Shown here piece after piece: positions 19,663-30,579 of a stretch of 64,000 nucleotides of DNA. The notes beneath the pieces were generated by a model. That model worked only from the letters and a program-made list of their open reading frames with translations. It searched no databases and had not been told where the DNA came from. Position 1 is the stretch's first letter. The number at the start of each line of letters is the position of its first letter. The position numbers and the translations under genes are program-made. This stretch comes from Parvularculaceae bacterium (GTDB lineage: Bacteria > Pseudomonadota > Alphaproteobacteria > Caulobacterales > Parvularculaceae). The stretch is from NCBI GenBank assembly GCA_020446945.1, contig JAGRDS010000002.1, forward strand, positions 254,530-318,529, in the 5' to 3' direction.

Positions 19663-19684
19663 CCCGAAAATTTATTTTTTCGGG
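19663..19684. repeat. Perfect hairpin between ftsA and ftsZ
   Basis: CCCGAAAA (19663-19670) pairs with TTTTCGGG (19677-19684) around a TTTATT loop. There is no U-run beyond the stem on the plus strand, so it is a weak terminator at best; it may shape the ftsZ leader or lessen readthrough from ftsA. A GAATC (GANTC) site lies just upstream at 19634-19638. Confidence 0.4.
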
Positions 19685-19759
19685 TGACAGCGAACGCGAA
19701 CGCGCCGAAGAAATTTCATGAGTCCTGTAACGGTCGGGACCGGATGGCGGCAGGCCCTG

Positions 19760-19818
19760 ATAACGCCTCATTAACCATTTGGTAACGGTTCTGAAGGATT
19801 CTTTAACATCACCTTAAC
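19760..19818. promoter_or_regulatory. Cluster of CtrA-type boxes and GANTC site before ftsZ
   Basis: A perfect TTAA-N7-TTAAC box lies at 19803-19818, 20 bp before the ftsZ ATG. Two further overlapping boxes with one mismatch each lie at 19760-19775 (ATAA-N7-TTAAC) and 19771-19786 (TTAA-N7-GTAAC). A GATTC (GANTC) site at 19797-19801 abuts the perfect box. In Caulobacter, CtrA represses ftsZ and GANTC methylation affects it; the same arrangement here, with ctrA in the same window, supports that control by inference. Confidence 0.75.
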
Positions 19819-19838
19819 CATGCGGGCGGAGCCGTTTG

Positions 19839-21404
19839 ATGCCAATAAATCTCAGCGTGCCGGAATTGACTGAATTGAAGCCGCGGATCTCCGTGATCGG
19901 CGTCGGCGGCGCGGGCGGAAACGCCGTCAACAACATGGTCGATAGCGGTCTTGAGGGCGTCGACTTTATTGTCGCGAACACGGATGCGCAGGCGCTCGGC
20001 CAGTCGAAAGCCGAACGGCGCATACAGCTCGGCGCGCATACGACGCAGGGGCTTGGCGCGGGCTCCCTGCCGGAAGTCGGCTGCGCGGCGGCCGAAGAAA
20101 CGCTTGAAGAAATTCTCGAGCAGGTCGGCAACGCGCATATGCTTTTCGTCACCGCCGGCATGGGCGGCGGCACCGGCACCGGCGCTGCGCCTGTGATCGC
20201 AAAGGCGGCCAAGGAACGCGACATCCTCACCGTCGGCGTCGTCACGAAGCCTTTCCATTTCGAAGGCGCGCGGCGCATGAAAATCGCGCTTGCCGGTATT
20301 GAGGCGCTGCAACAGCATGTCGATACGCTGTTGATCATTCCCAACCAGAATCTCTTTTCAATCGCCAATGAAAGCACCACATTCGCCGAAGCGTTTTCGC
20401 TCGCCGACCAGGTGCTTCATTCCGGCGTTCGCGGCATTACCGATCTCATGGTGATGCCGGGCCTTATCAATCTCGACTTCAATGACGTGCGCACTGTCAT
20501 GCGCGAGATGGGCAAGGCGATGATGGGTACGGGCGAGGCGTCCGGCGACAAGCGCGCGATCGAGGCGGCGGAAGCGGCGATTTCCAATCCGTTGCTGGAT
20601 GAGGTTTCGATGAAAGGCGCCAAGGGCGTCCTGATCAACATCACCGGCTCGATGGACATGAAACTGTTCGAAGTAGACGAGGCCGCCAACCGCATTCGCG
20701 CCGAGGTTGATCCGGATGCGAACATTATCGTCGGCTCGACCTTCAATCAGGAACTTGAAGGCCGCGTTCGCGTTTCGGTCGTCGCCACAGGTATCGAGGC
20801 GATGCCGCGCGACGTTCACGGTTATCAGCAAAAGTCGAAAACGGTCGCGGTCTCCAAGCCGTGGCGCGAACCGACGCCGCAGGCGGAAACCGAGCCCGCG
20901 CCGGTTCGCGTGACGACGCCCGTTCAAACGCGCGTTGCGCCGGCGGCGCAAAATCCGCAGCCCCGGCCCAATGTCGCGCCGGACGTCGCCCCGGTCGCGG
21001 GTCGTCAGGCCGGCCATCCGCTCGCCCTGCAGGGCCAGGCCAACCCGGTCGGCGATGTCCACGAGCGTATTCGCCGTATGCTGACGGAAGGCGCCGTCGA
21101 CAATACCGGCGCGCCGCGCATGCCCGCAGCGAAACCGCTTTCGGCCGAGCCGCCGGCCGCCGCGCCCGCGCGCGGACGTCATCGCAATCCGTTCCGCGAC
21201 GCGGCGGAAGAATTGCAGCGCGCCTCCGCCGGCGCGCTTGATCTCATCAAATCCTTTGCGCCGCCTCATGAAGACGCGCCGGCGCCGCGCGTTGAAGATC
21301 ATCCGGTCCGGCCGGCCCGGACGGCGAATGGCGATCTCTTTGACGATGAAGACGACGGCGAACTTGAAATTCCGTCTTTCCTCAGAAAGAAGAAAGTCAG
21401 CTAG
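19839..21404 (+). CDS. ftsZ: Cell division GTPase FtsZ
   Basis: Tubulin-like GTPase that forms the cytokinetic ring. The 521-residue protein from ATG 19839 has the nucleotide-binding start [17 protein letters not shown], the tubulin signature [10 protein letters not shown] near residues 107-116, and the catalytic T7-loop region [12 protein letters not shown] long Pro/Ala-rich disordered linker of about 170 residues follows, then the conserved C-terminal peptide [11 protein letters not shown] that binds FtsA. The long linker is typical of alphaproteobacteria. A TTG one codon upstream is not needed. The upstream 226 bp hold CtrA-type boxes, and a strong terminator follows. Confidence 0.98.
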   Translation: MPINLSVPELTELKPRISVIGVGGAGGNAVNNMVDSGLEGVDFIVANTDAQALGQSKAERRIQLGAHTTQGLGAGSLPEVGCAAAEETLEEILEQVGNAHMLFVTAGMGGGTGTGAAPVIAKAAKERDILTVGVVTKPFHFEGARRMKIALAGIEALQQHVDTLLIIPNQNLFSIANESTTFAEAFSLADQVLHSGVRGITDLMVMPGLINLDFNDVRTVMREMGKAMMGTGEASGDKRAIEAAEAAISNPLLDEVSMKGAKGVLINITGSMDMKLFEVDEAANRIRAEVDPDANIIVGSTFNQELEGRVRVSVVATGIEAMPRDVHGYQQKSKTVAVSKPWREPTPQAETEPAPVRVTTPVQTRVAPAAQNPQPRPNVAPDVAPVAGRQAGHPLALQGQANPVGDVHERIRRMLTEGAVDNTGAPRMPAAKPLSAEPPAAAPARGRHRNPFRDAAEELQRASAGALDLIKSFAPPHEDAPAPRVEDHPVRPARTANGDLFDDEDDGELEIPSFLRKKKVS

Positions 21405-21429
21405 TCGGTCGAACGACCGAAAGAATTCA

Positions 21430-21461
21430 GCGCCGCCCCCGCCGGGCGGCGCTTTTCTTTG
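21430..21461 (+). terminator. Rho-independent terminator after ftsZ
   Basis: A perfect 10-bp GC-rich stem (AGCGCCGCCC at 21430-21439, GGGCGGCGCT at 21445-21454) encloses CCGCC and runs into TTTTCTTT. It lies 25 bp after the ftsZ stop and separates the dcw operon from lpxC. Confidence 0.9.
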
Positions 21462-21531
21462 CGATCCGGCGGCAACAAGCGGCAATAATGCGTTAATTGC
21501 TACGCAAAATCAGTAGGCGCATTGTCAATTC

Positions 21532-22425
21532 ATGAATTCCGGACGGGAAAACAGCGCATTCATTCCCCAGATGACGCTCGCCGCGGAGGCGAGATTGTCG
21601 GGCGTCGCGCTGCACAGCGGCACGACCTGCGAAGTTCGTTTGCGTCCGGCGCCGGCGGATCGCGGCGTCGTATTTTTGAAACCGGCGCAATGCGGCGCGC
21701 CGGAATTTTCAGAAATACCGGCTCATGTAAATTCAGTGATCGATACGCGGCTTTGCACGCGCCTCGGCGCCGGCGCGCATTCGATCGCCACGGTCGAACA
21801 TCTTCTTGCGGCCGCTTCGATCCTCGGCGTCGATAATATGTTCGTTGAAGCCGACGCGGACGAGTTGCCGATTTTCGACGGCAGCGCGGCGGCCTATGTC
21901 GACGCGATCAGTGGCGCCGGACTGTCCGCATGTTCGGCGCCGCGGCGCGAACTCCGCATTTCGGGCCGCCTGGTACTGGAAGACGGCGCAAGCTCGATTA
22001 TCGCCGAACCCTTCGACGGGCGCGAGATCGATATCTCCATTGACTATCCGGATACGGCGATCGGCGCATGCCGGACGCGGCTCGACCTCGACGATCCGTC
22101 GACAGTCTCGCGCCTCGCCGCCGCCAGAACGTTCTGCCGCCTCAGCGATATCGAGGCGATGCGCGGCGCGGGGCTCGCGCTCGGCGGCTCGCTTGAAAAC
22201 GCCGTCGTCGTCGACGGCGCGCGAATTCTGAACGAGGAAGGGCTGCGCGACCCCCAGGAATTCGCCCTCCACAAGGCGCTCGATCTTGTCGGCGATCTTC
22301 ATCTCGCCGGCGCGCGAATTATCGGACGCATTCGGGCGGTCCGGCCGGGCCACGAGTTCAATGCGCGTTTCGTGCGCGCGCTTGTGGAACGATATGACGG
22401 CCGCGAGGGGCGGGGACGGAATTAG
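21532..22425 (+). CDS. lpxC: UDP-3-O-acyl-N-acetylglucosamine deacetylase LpxC
   Basis: Zinc-dependent deacetylase and committed step of lipid A synthesis in the cytoplasm. The 297-residue protein begins with the family segment SGVALHSGTTCEVRLRPA, has the zinc-ligand helix TVEHLLAAASILGVDN, and the second zinc motif HKALDLVGDLHLAG (His-x3-Asp). It lacks the long C-terminal extension of some enterobacterial LpxC proteins. It follows the ftsZ terminator, so it should have its own promoter in the 21462-21531 gap, although no clear pair was identified. Confidence 0.97.
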   Translation: MNSGRENSAFIPQMTLAAEARLSGVALHSGTTCEVRLRPAPADRGVVFLKPAQCGAPEFSEIPAHVNSVIDTRLCTRLGAGAHSIATVEHLLAAASILGVDNMFVEADADELPIFDGSAAAYVDAISGAGLSACSAPRRELRISGRLVLEDGASSIIAEPFDGREIDISIDYPDTAIGACRTRLDLDDPSTVSRLAAARTFCRLSDIEAMRGAGLALGGSLENAVVVDGARILNEEGLRDPQEFALHKALDLVGDLHLAGARIIGRIRAVRPGHEFNARFVRALVERYDGREGRGRN

Positions 22426-22553
22426 ACCGCGCCGCAATGGCGGCGGATTTTCGCCCGTCAATCAATAAGTTGGCGCATAAAATTCATACGCCGGCCGATT
22501 CTGGCGAAAGCCCGCTTTTCCCCCGCGCCGAAACTTCGTAGAGGAGGCGTCCA

Positions 22554-22605
22554 CGCTCTTTTCTGAGAGCGCCCGGCGGATTAGGTTGGGCGCATCTCTG
22601 CGCCC
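22554..22605 (+). repeat. Two successive hairpins in the bamD leader
   Basis: CGCTCT-TTTCTG-AGAGCG (22554-22571) and GGGCGCA-TCTC-TGCGCCC (22588-22605) are perfect stems 16 bp apart, ending 27 bp before the bamD ATG. Neither has a U-run. They may be a 5'-UTR structure or a weak attenuator; this is inference. Confidence 0.35.
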
Positions 22606-22632
22606 GCCGAAACCAAGGATACCGCGCTTCCC

Positions 22633-23571
22633 ATGAAATCCCGTGTCTGCGTTTTTTTGCTGGCGGCCGTCGCCGCCATCGCTCTCGGCGCCTGTTCGTC
22701 CTCTTCCAAGAAAAAAGAAAAATTCGCCTATGTCGAAAAGCCGGTCGAGACGCTTTATCTAGATGCGTCCCGCGCGCTGGAGCGGAAACGCTTCGATGAT
22801 GCGGTGGAGCTTTTCGCCGAAGTGGAGCGCCAGCATCCTTATTCGGCATGGGCGCGACGCGCGATCCTGATGAAGGCGTTCGCGCAGTACCAGACGAATG
22901 ACTATGATGACGCGGTGTCGACGCTCGACCAGTTCATATCGCTGCATCCCGGCAACAAGGACGCGCCATACGCCTATTACCTGAAGGCGATGTGTTACTA
23001 TGAACGTATTCGCGATGTCGGCCGCGATCAGGATTTCACCAATAATGCGGTGCTTGCGCTCAACGACGTCGTGCGCCGTTTTCCTGAATCCGAATATGCG
23101 CGCGATGCGCGGCTGAAACTCGACCTGACATTCGATCACCTCGCCGGCAAGGAAATGTATGTCGGCCGCTACTACCTCAAATATGGAAAACATATTGCGG
23201 CGATCAACCGCTTCAAGCGGGTCGTCACCGACTATCAGACGACGAACCATACGGCGGAAGCGCTGTACCGTCTCGTCGAATCCTATCTCAAGATCGGCGT
23301 GATCGGGGAAGCGCGCGCGTCGGCTGCGGTTTTGGGCGCTAATTATCCCGGTTCATACTGGTATGACAAAGCCTATGACTTGATGCGCAAGAACGGATTG
23401 CTCGAACCCGGCTCGAAACCGAAGCGTTCGGAGAAAGAAATCCGCAAGCTTGAGAAAAAAGAGCGCAAGAACAAGAACAAGCTGCTCAAGGACGCCGATC
23501 GTCCGACGATTGAACCTCCTTCCGATGATCCGTTCGATGATGCGATCGATACGCCGATTGACGAGCAGTAG
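22633..23571 (+). CDS. bamD: Outer membrane assembly lipoprotein BamD
   Basis: Essential lipoprotein of the BAM complex that inserts beta-barrel proteins into the outer membrane. The 312-residue precursor has a signal peptide ending in lipobox LGAC with Cys21 as the lipidated residue. Five TPR-like helical hairpins follow, with conserved ALERKRFDDAVELFAEVERQHPYSAWARRA, PYAYYLKAMCYYE and VGRYYLKYGKHIAAINRFK. The charged C-terminal tail (KKERKNKNKLLKD) is low-complexity. The lpxC-bamD-recN order is common in alphaproteobacteria. Confidence 0.95.
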   Translation: MKSRVCVFLLAAVAAIALGACSSSSKKKEKFAYVEKPVETLYLDASRALERKRFDDAVELFAEVERQHPYSAWARRAILMKAFAQYQTNDYDDAVSTLDQFISLHPGNKDAPYAYYLKAMCYYERIRDVGRDQDFTNNAVLALNDVVRRFPESEYARDARLKLDLTFDHLAGKEMYVGRYYLKYGKHIAAINRFKRVVTDYQTTNHTAEALYRLVESYLKIGVIGEARASAAVLGANYPGSYWYDKAYDLMRKNGLLEPGSKPKRSEKEIRKLEKKERKNKNKLLKDADRPTIEPPSDDPFDDAIDTPIDEQ

Positions 23572-23601
23572 GAAACTCCCTGAACGCCGCGCGGAACGCC
23601 G

Positions 23602-25305
23602 ATGCTGACCGCGCTGCACATTCAGGATTTTGTCCTGATCGATCAATTGTCCTTGCCGCTCGGAAAGGGGTTGATCGCGCTCACCGGCGAAACGGGCGCC
23701 GGAAAATCGATCCTGCTTGAAGCGCTCGGCCTTGCCGCGGGCGCAAGAACCGTGCGCAGCGCGGTGCGGCGCAACGCCGAAAAAGGCGTCGTAACGGCGG
23801 CGTTCGAACCGGACGCATCGCATCCGGTCTGGCGCGCGCTTGAAGAAAACGCGGTCGCCGCCGACGACGATCAGGTCATATTGAGGCGCGTGCAGGGCGC
23901 AGACGGAAAAAGCCGCGCTTTCATCAACGATCAGCCCGTTTCCGTCGGCCTGCTCAAGACAATCGGCGAATTGCTGATCGAAATCCACGGCCAGCATGAC
24001 GGCGTCAGCTTCCTGTCGGCGGCGACGCACCGCGCGCTGCTCGATGAATTCGGCGGATGCCGGCGGGAAGCTGTGCGCGTTGAAAGCGCTTTCGCCGAAT
24101 GGCGCGCCGCGCAATCGGCGCTCGAGGAACGGCGGAACATGCGCGATCAGGCGTTGCGCGAAGCCGATTATCTGCGCCACGTCGTCCGCGAACTTTCAAA
24201 CCTCGACCCTCAATCTGGCGAAGAAGAAGAGCTGGCCCTGAAGCGCGCCGACATGATGGCGTCGCAGAAAGTGATGGAAGATCTTTCGGCCGCTTCCGCC
24301 GCCATGTCCGAAGACGGGCTTGAGGGAAAACTGTCTGCGGCCTCTCACCGCCTGATGCGCGCTTCGGCGCAAATGCGCAGCGAGCCAAATCCGCTGGCTG
24401 ATATTATCGATCGCATCGACCGGGCGCTGGGAGAGTTTATCGACGCGCGCGCGGCCGTCGAAGATGCGGTCGAGCGTCTCGGCCTAGATGAAAGCGAACT
24501 GGAAAAAACCGAGGAGCGTCTTTTCGCCATTCGCGCAGCGGCGAGGAAACACGGCGTTGCGCCCGATGCGCTGCCGGAATTTTTAGCCTCGGCCACGCAA
24601 TCGCTGGCGAGCCTTGACGAGGATACGGCGCAATATGGCGCGCTCGAAAAGAAAGTCGCGACAACGCACGCGGCGTTTCTCGACGGCGCGCGCAAATTGT
24701 CCGATACGCGCCGCAAGGCGGCGAAAAAACTCGACGACGCCGTTGCGCGTGAACTTGCGCCGCTCAAACTGGGCAAGGCCGTGTTTTCAACATCGATAAA
24801 AACCGATGAGGACGCGCCCGTCGCTTCGGGTATCGACGCCGTTGAATTCATGGTGGCGACCAATCCGGGCGCGCCGATGGGGCCTTTGAAGACGATTGCG
24901 TCAGGCGGCGAGCTTTCGCGTTTCGTGCTGGCGATGAAGGCGGCGCTCGCCGCAAAGGAAAACCGGACCGTCATTATTTTCGACGAAGTTGACGCCGGCG
25001 TCGGCGGCGCTGTCGCGGATGCTGTCGGCGAGCGTCTGGCGCGTCTCGCCATGGACGCGCAAGTCCTCGTCGTAACGCACTCGCCGCAAGTCGCTGCGCG
25101 CGCAGCGACGCATTGGCGCGTTGAGAAAACGCAGACGCGATCCGATACGACGACGCGCGTCGCCGCGCTTGATGACGATGAACGTATTGAAGAGATCGCA
25201 CGCATGCTGTCAGGCGCCGTCGTAACCGACGAGGCGCGGGCGGCGGCGCGGCGCCTGCTCGGCGCGCCGGAAAAACCCAAACGCGCGAGGAAGAAAAGCG
25301 CATGA
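23602..25305 (+). CDS. recN: DNA repair protein RecN
   Basis: SMC-like ATPase that acts on double-strand breaks. The 567-residue protein has the N-terminal Walker A GETGAGKS at residues 29-36, long coiled coils in the middle, and a C-terminal ATPase half with signature TIASGGELSRF, Walker B TVIIFDEVDAGVGG and VVTHSPQVAA. It lies 30 bp after bamD and overlaps the following oxidoreductase by 4 bp. No consensus LexA box was found before it (a GAAC repeat with the wrong 8-bp spacing is present at 23582-23597). Confidence 0.96.
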   Translation: MLTALHIQDFVLIDQLSLPLGKGLIALTGETGAGKSILLEALGLAAGARTVRSAVRRNAEKGVVTAAFEPDASHPVWRALEENAVAADDDQVILRRVQGADGKSRAFINDQPVSVGLLKTIGELLIEIHGQHDGVSFLSAATHRALLDEFGGCRREAVRVESAFAEWRAAQSALEERRNMRDQALREADYLRHVVRELSNLDPQSGEEEELALKRADMMASQKVMEDLSAASAAMSEDGLEGKLSAASHRLMRASAQMRSEPNPLADIIDRIDRALGEFIDARAAVEDAVERLGLDESELEKTEERLFAIRAAARKHGVAPDALPEFLASATQSLASLDEDTAQYGALEKKVATTHAAFLDGARKLSDTRRKAAKKLDDAVARELAPLKLGKAVFSTSIKTDEDAPVASGIDAVEFMVATNPGAPMGPLKTIASGGELSRFVLAMKAALAAKENRTVIIFDEVDAGVGGAVADAVGERLARLAMDAQVLVVTHSPQVAARAATHWRVEKTQTRSDTTTRVAALDDDERIEEIARMLSGAVVTDEARAAARRLLGAPEKPKRARKKSA

Positions 25306-26372
25306 ACGCCTGCGTTAGGCGCGCGGAGGATTTTGCGCAATCGCTCGGCCTGTCGGTTCCGCTTCTGCTGGCGCCGATGGCGGGCGTTCCCGCGCCGGCC
25401 CTGTCGATTGAAATTGCAAAAGCCGGCGCCATGGGCGCCTGCGGCGTCTTATTCATGCAGCCCGGCGAAATCGCGGATTGGACCGCAAAATTTCGCGCCG
25501 CCGGCGCAACGTCGTTGCAGTTGAATACGTGGACGCCGCAGCCCGCGCCTGAACGCAGCGCCCGTATTGAAGGCGAAATGCGCAATTTCCTCGCGCAATG
25601 GGGTCCGGAAGTCGCGCCGAGCGCGGGCGATCAGACGCCGCCCGATTTCAGTGCGCAATGCGAAGCGATGCTCTCGGCGCGCCCGACATGCGTTTCCTCG
25701 ATCATGGGCCTCTTCCCGGCCCGCTATGTCGCGCGCCTGAACGAGGCCGGCGTTAAATGGTTTGCGACCGCAACGACCGTCGCCGAAGCGCGCGCGGCGG
25801 CGCAGGCGGGCGCCGATGCGATCATCGCGCAAGGCGCCGAAGCGGGCGGCCATCGCGGCGCGTTCGACGCGGATGTCGCCGAACGCTCGATGGCGGGCCT
25901 GTTCGCGCTATTGCCGGCGATTGTCGATGCGGTCGACGTTCCTGTGATCGCGGCAGGGGGAATCGGCGATGCGCGCGGTTTTGCGGGCGCGCTCGCGCTC
26001 GGCGCGCACGCCGTCATGATCGGGACCGCTTTTTTGCGCTGTCCTGAAGCGCAATCGCCCGCCGCCTATTCGGCGGCTCTGGCGCGGGCGCAGCCGGAAG
26101 ACACGCTGGTCACGCGCGCATTCTCCGGCCGGCCGGGACGATCGCTCGCGACCGGATTTGCGCTTGCGGCGCAATCGGCGGGCGCGCCGCGCGCCGCCCC
26201 TTATCCGGTCCAGCGCGGGCTGACGGCGCAGATGCGATCGAAAGCGCTCAAGGAAAACGACGTCGAGCGGATGCAGGCCTGGGCCGGCCAGTCGGCGCGG
26301 CTGGCGCAGGCGCGGCCGGCTGGTGAAATCGTCCAGTCGCTCTGGCGCGGCGCGCGCGAAATTCTCGCCTGA
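25302..26372 (+). CDS. Nitronate monooxygenase-family flavin oxidoreductase
   Basis: FMN-binding TIM-barrel enzyme of the 2-nitropropane dioxygenase/nitronate monooxygenase family, 356 residues. Family features: N-terminal LSVPLLLAPMAGVP, the QGAEAGGHRGAFD segment containing the conserved histidine, and the phosphate-binding VPVIAAGGIGDARGFAGALALGA followed by VMIGTAFLRCPEA. The natural substrate is not predictable; the family also includes enoyl-ACP reductase FabK-like enzymes, but the histidine segment favours the nitronate monooxygenase side. ATG overlaps the recN stop by 4 bp, so it probably rides on the bamD-recN transcript. Confidence 0.85.
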   Translation: MNACVRRAEDFAQSLGLSVPLLLAPMAGVPAPALSIEIAKAGAMGACGVLFMQPGEIADWTAKFRAAGATSLQLNTWTPQPAPERSARIEGEMRNFLAQWGPEVAPSAGDQTPPDFSAQCEAMLSARPTCVSSIMGLFPARYVARLNEAGVKWFATATTVAEARAAAQAGADAIIAQGAEAGGHRGAFDADVAERSMAGLFALLPAIVDAVDVPVIAAGGIGDARGFAGALALGAHAVMIGTAFLRCPEAQSPAAYSAALARAQPEDTLVTRAFSGRPGRSLATGFALAAQSAGAPRAAPYPVQRGLTAQMRSKALKENDVERMQAWAGQSARLAQARPAGEIVQSLWRGAREILA

Positions 26373-26444
26373 GGCCGGTCCTGAAAAACAGTTCCCCGTT
26401 TGTCGGCGTCAATCGCGATGGCGCATGGCGACGGATTCGGCTAA

Positions 26445-28598
<2,154 letters not shown>

Positions 28599-28707
28599 CG
28601 GGTCGAACGCATTCGGATCGCCGGCGTCGGCCGCGCGCGCATTTCAGGCGGCGACGCCGCCCAAACCGTAATTCTAAATCCCTCGAACTTTCGCGCGATC
28701 GCGCCGG

Positions 28708-30525
28708 TCAGATCGGCCGCGTTTCGCGCGCCAGCCATTCTGCGACCGGTTGCGGCGCGGCGGGCGATAAGGTATCGCGCACACGCGCATGATAGGCGTT
28801 GAGCCAGCCGCGTTCAGCGTCCGTCAGCATCGAGGGAACGACAAGATCGAGGCTGATCGGCGCGAGGGTGATCGTTTCGAACGCCATCATCGCGCGTTCG
28901 CCGCCTTCGATCGCGCGCGCTTCGGTGACAATAATCAGGTTTTCGATCCGAATCCCGTAGCGGCCGGTTTTATAATAGCCCGGTTCATTGGAAAGGATCA
29001 TGCCGGGTTTCAGCGGCTGCGCGCTCGCCGCTTTCGCGATGCGTTGCGGACCTTCATGCACGCCGAGAAACGAGCCGACGCCGTGGCCGGTCCCGTGATC
29101 GTAATCGAGCCCGCAATCCCAGAGCGCCTTTCGCGCCAGGACGTCAAGCTGCGCGCCCGTCGTGCCGAGGGGAAAACGCGCGGATGCGATGGCGATATGG
29201 CCTTTGAGGACCAGCGTGAAACGCTCGCGCATTTCATCGCTCGGCGCGCCTATGGCGACGGTGCGGGTGATATCCGTCGTGCCGTCGCGATACTGGGCGC
29301 CCGAATCGATCAGGAACAATTCGCCCGGTTTCAGCTTTCGCGATGTCGCCGTTGAAACCTTGTAGTGGACGACGGCGCCGTTCTCGCCCGCGCCGGAGAT
29401 CGTATCAAAGGAAAGGTCTTCCAGTTTTCCCGTCGCCGCGCGGAATTCTTCAAGTTTTTTCGCTGCGGCGATTTCATCGACGCCGCCGTCCTGCGCGTTT
29501 GTCGCGATCCAGTGCAGGAACTGCGAAACAGCGGCGCCGTCGCGAATATGCGCCGCGCGCGTTCCGTCAAGCTCTGCGGCGTTCTTTGTGGCGCGCGGCA
29601 GCGCGCACGGGTCTGTCATTTCGACAACCGACGCGCCGGAATCCGTCAGCTCCGTCACATATTTAATCGGCGCGAGCGCAGGATCGACGGCGATGGTTTT
29701 TCCCTCGGCGCCAAGCTTTCGCAGCGTCGCCTCGACATCGCTTTCCGCGCGTATGTCGACATCGTCGCCGAGGAATTCGGGCAACTCGTTCCCGACCTTT
29801 TCCGGCGCGATGAACAAGGTCGCCTTTCCATCTTTCCAGGCGAGAACGCGCGCCAGCGGCAGCGGCGTTCTTGCGACATCCGATCCGCGGATATTCAATA
29901 GCCAGGCAATGGAGGGCGGCGCGGTGATAAGTGCGGCGTCCGCGCCGGTTTTCGCAATCGCCTCGCCGATGGCGGCGCGCTTTTCCGCGCTTGACTTGCC
30001 GGCGAGTTCAAGGCCGTGGGGTTTGGCCTGCGTCAGCGGCCGCGCCGGCTGGCCCTTCCAGGCGTCATCGATCGGATTGCCGTCGAGCGCAACGAGCGTA
30101 AAGCCCGCCTTTTTCGCCGCCGCCTCCAGCTTGCGAACGCCCGCCGCCGTGTGCAGCATCGGATCATAACCGATGCGCGCGGCGTTCGGCGCATTCTCCG
30201 CCAGCCATTGATCGAGCGGCGTATCGACGATGTCTTCAAAGGTGAAATGTTTCTCGTCCGTCTGCTGGCGAACCTGAAGCGTATATCGCCCGTCGACGAA
30301 AATGACCGCGTTGTCGGACAGGACGATCGCCGCGCCCGCCGAGCCGGAAAAACCGGACACCCACATCAGCCTTTCCGCATAAGCGGGAATGTATTCGTTC
30401 TGGTATTCATCGTCATGCGGCACGATGAACCCGTCAATTTTGCGCTTTTTCATCTCCGCGCGCAAAAGCGGCAGATGCTTGCCGGCGAAACTGATGTCGG
30501 AGACGGGTTCGAAATGCTGGAACAT
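28708..30525 (-). CDS. Xaa-Pro aminopeptidase (M24B, three-domain APP type)
   Basis: Dimetal aminopeptidase removing the N-terminal residue before proline. The 605-residue length and architecture (two creatinase-like N-terminal domains, a catalytic pita-bread domain and a C-terminal extension ending WLARETRP) match the three-domain aminopeptidase P1 type, not the shorter Escherichia coli PepP. Metal ligands can be read in LIDSGAQYRDGTTDITRT (two Asp), the HGTGHGVGSFLGVHEGP histidine segment, LSNEPGYY and RIENL. No signal peptide, so cytoplasmic. It lies 54 bp downstream of prmA on the same strand. Confidence 0.93.
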   Translation of the reverse strand: MFQHFEPVSDISFAGKHLPLLRAEMKKRKIDGFIVPHDDEYQNEYIPAYAERLMWVSGFSGSAGAAIVLSDNAVIFVDGRYTLQVRQQTDEKHFTFEDIVDTPLDQWLAENAPNAARIGYDPMLHTAAGVRKLEAAAKKAGFTLVALDGNPIDDAWKGQPARPLTQAKPHGLELAGKSSAEKRAAIGEAIAKTGADAALITAPPSIAWLLNIRGSDVARTPLPLARVLAWKDGKATLFIAPEKVGNELPEFLGDDVDIRAESDVEATLRKLGAEGKTIAVDPALAPIKYVTELTDSGASVVEMTDPCALPRATKNAAELDGTRAAHIRDGAAVSQFLHWIATNAQDGGVDEIAAAKKLEEFRAATGKLEDLSFDTISGAGENGAVVHYKVSTATSRKLKPGELFLIDSGAQYRDGTTDITRTVAIGAPSDEMRERFTLVLKGHIAIASARFPLGTTGAQLDVLARKALWDCGLDYDHGTGHGVGSFLGVHEGPQRIAKAASAQPLKPGMILSNEPGYYKTGRYGIRIENLIIVTEARAIEGGERAMMAFETITLAPISLDLVVPSMLTDAERGWLNAYHARVRDTLSPAAPQPVAEWLARETRPI

Positions 30526-30579
30526 GCGTACTGGCCTTTTCGGATGCGACCGGATTTATGGCCCAGCCGTCGATGCGCC

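Noticed and set aside
20358-21485. 375-codon frame antisense to ftsZ
   Set aside because: Runs through the ftsZ coding region and its terminator; the arginine-rich translation has no family features.
23582-23597. GAAC repeat before recN resembling a LexA box
   Set aside because: The two GAAC copies are separated by 8 bp, not the 7 bp required for the alphaproteobacterial SOS operator.
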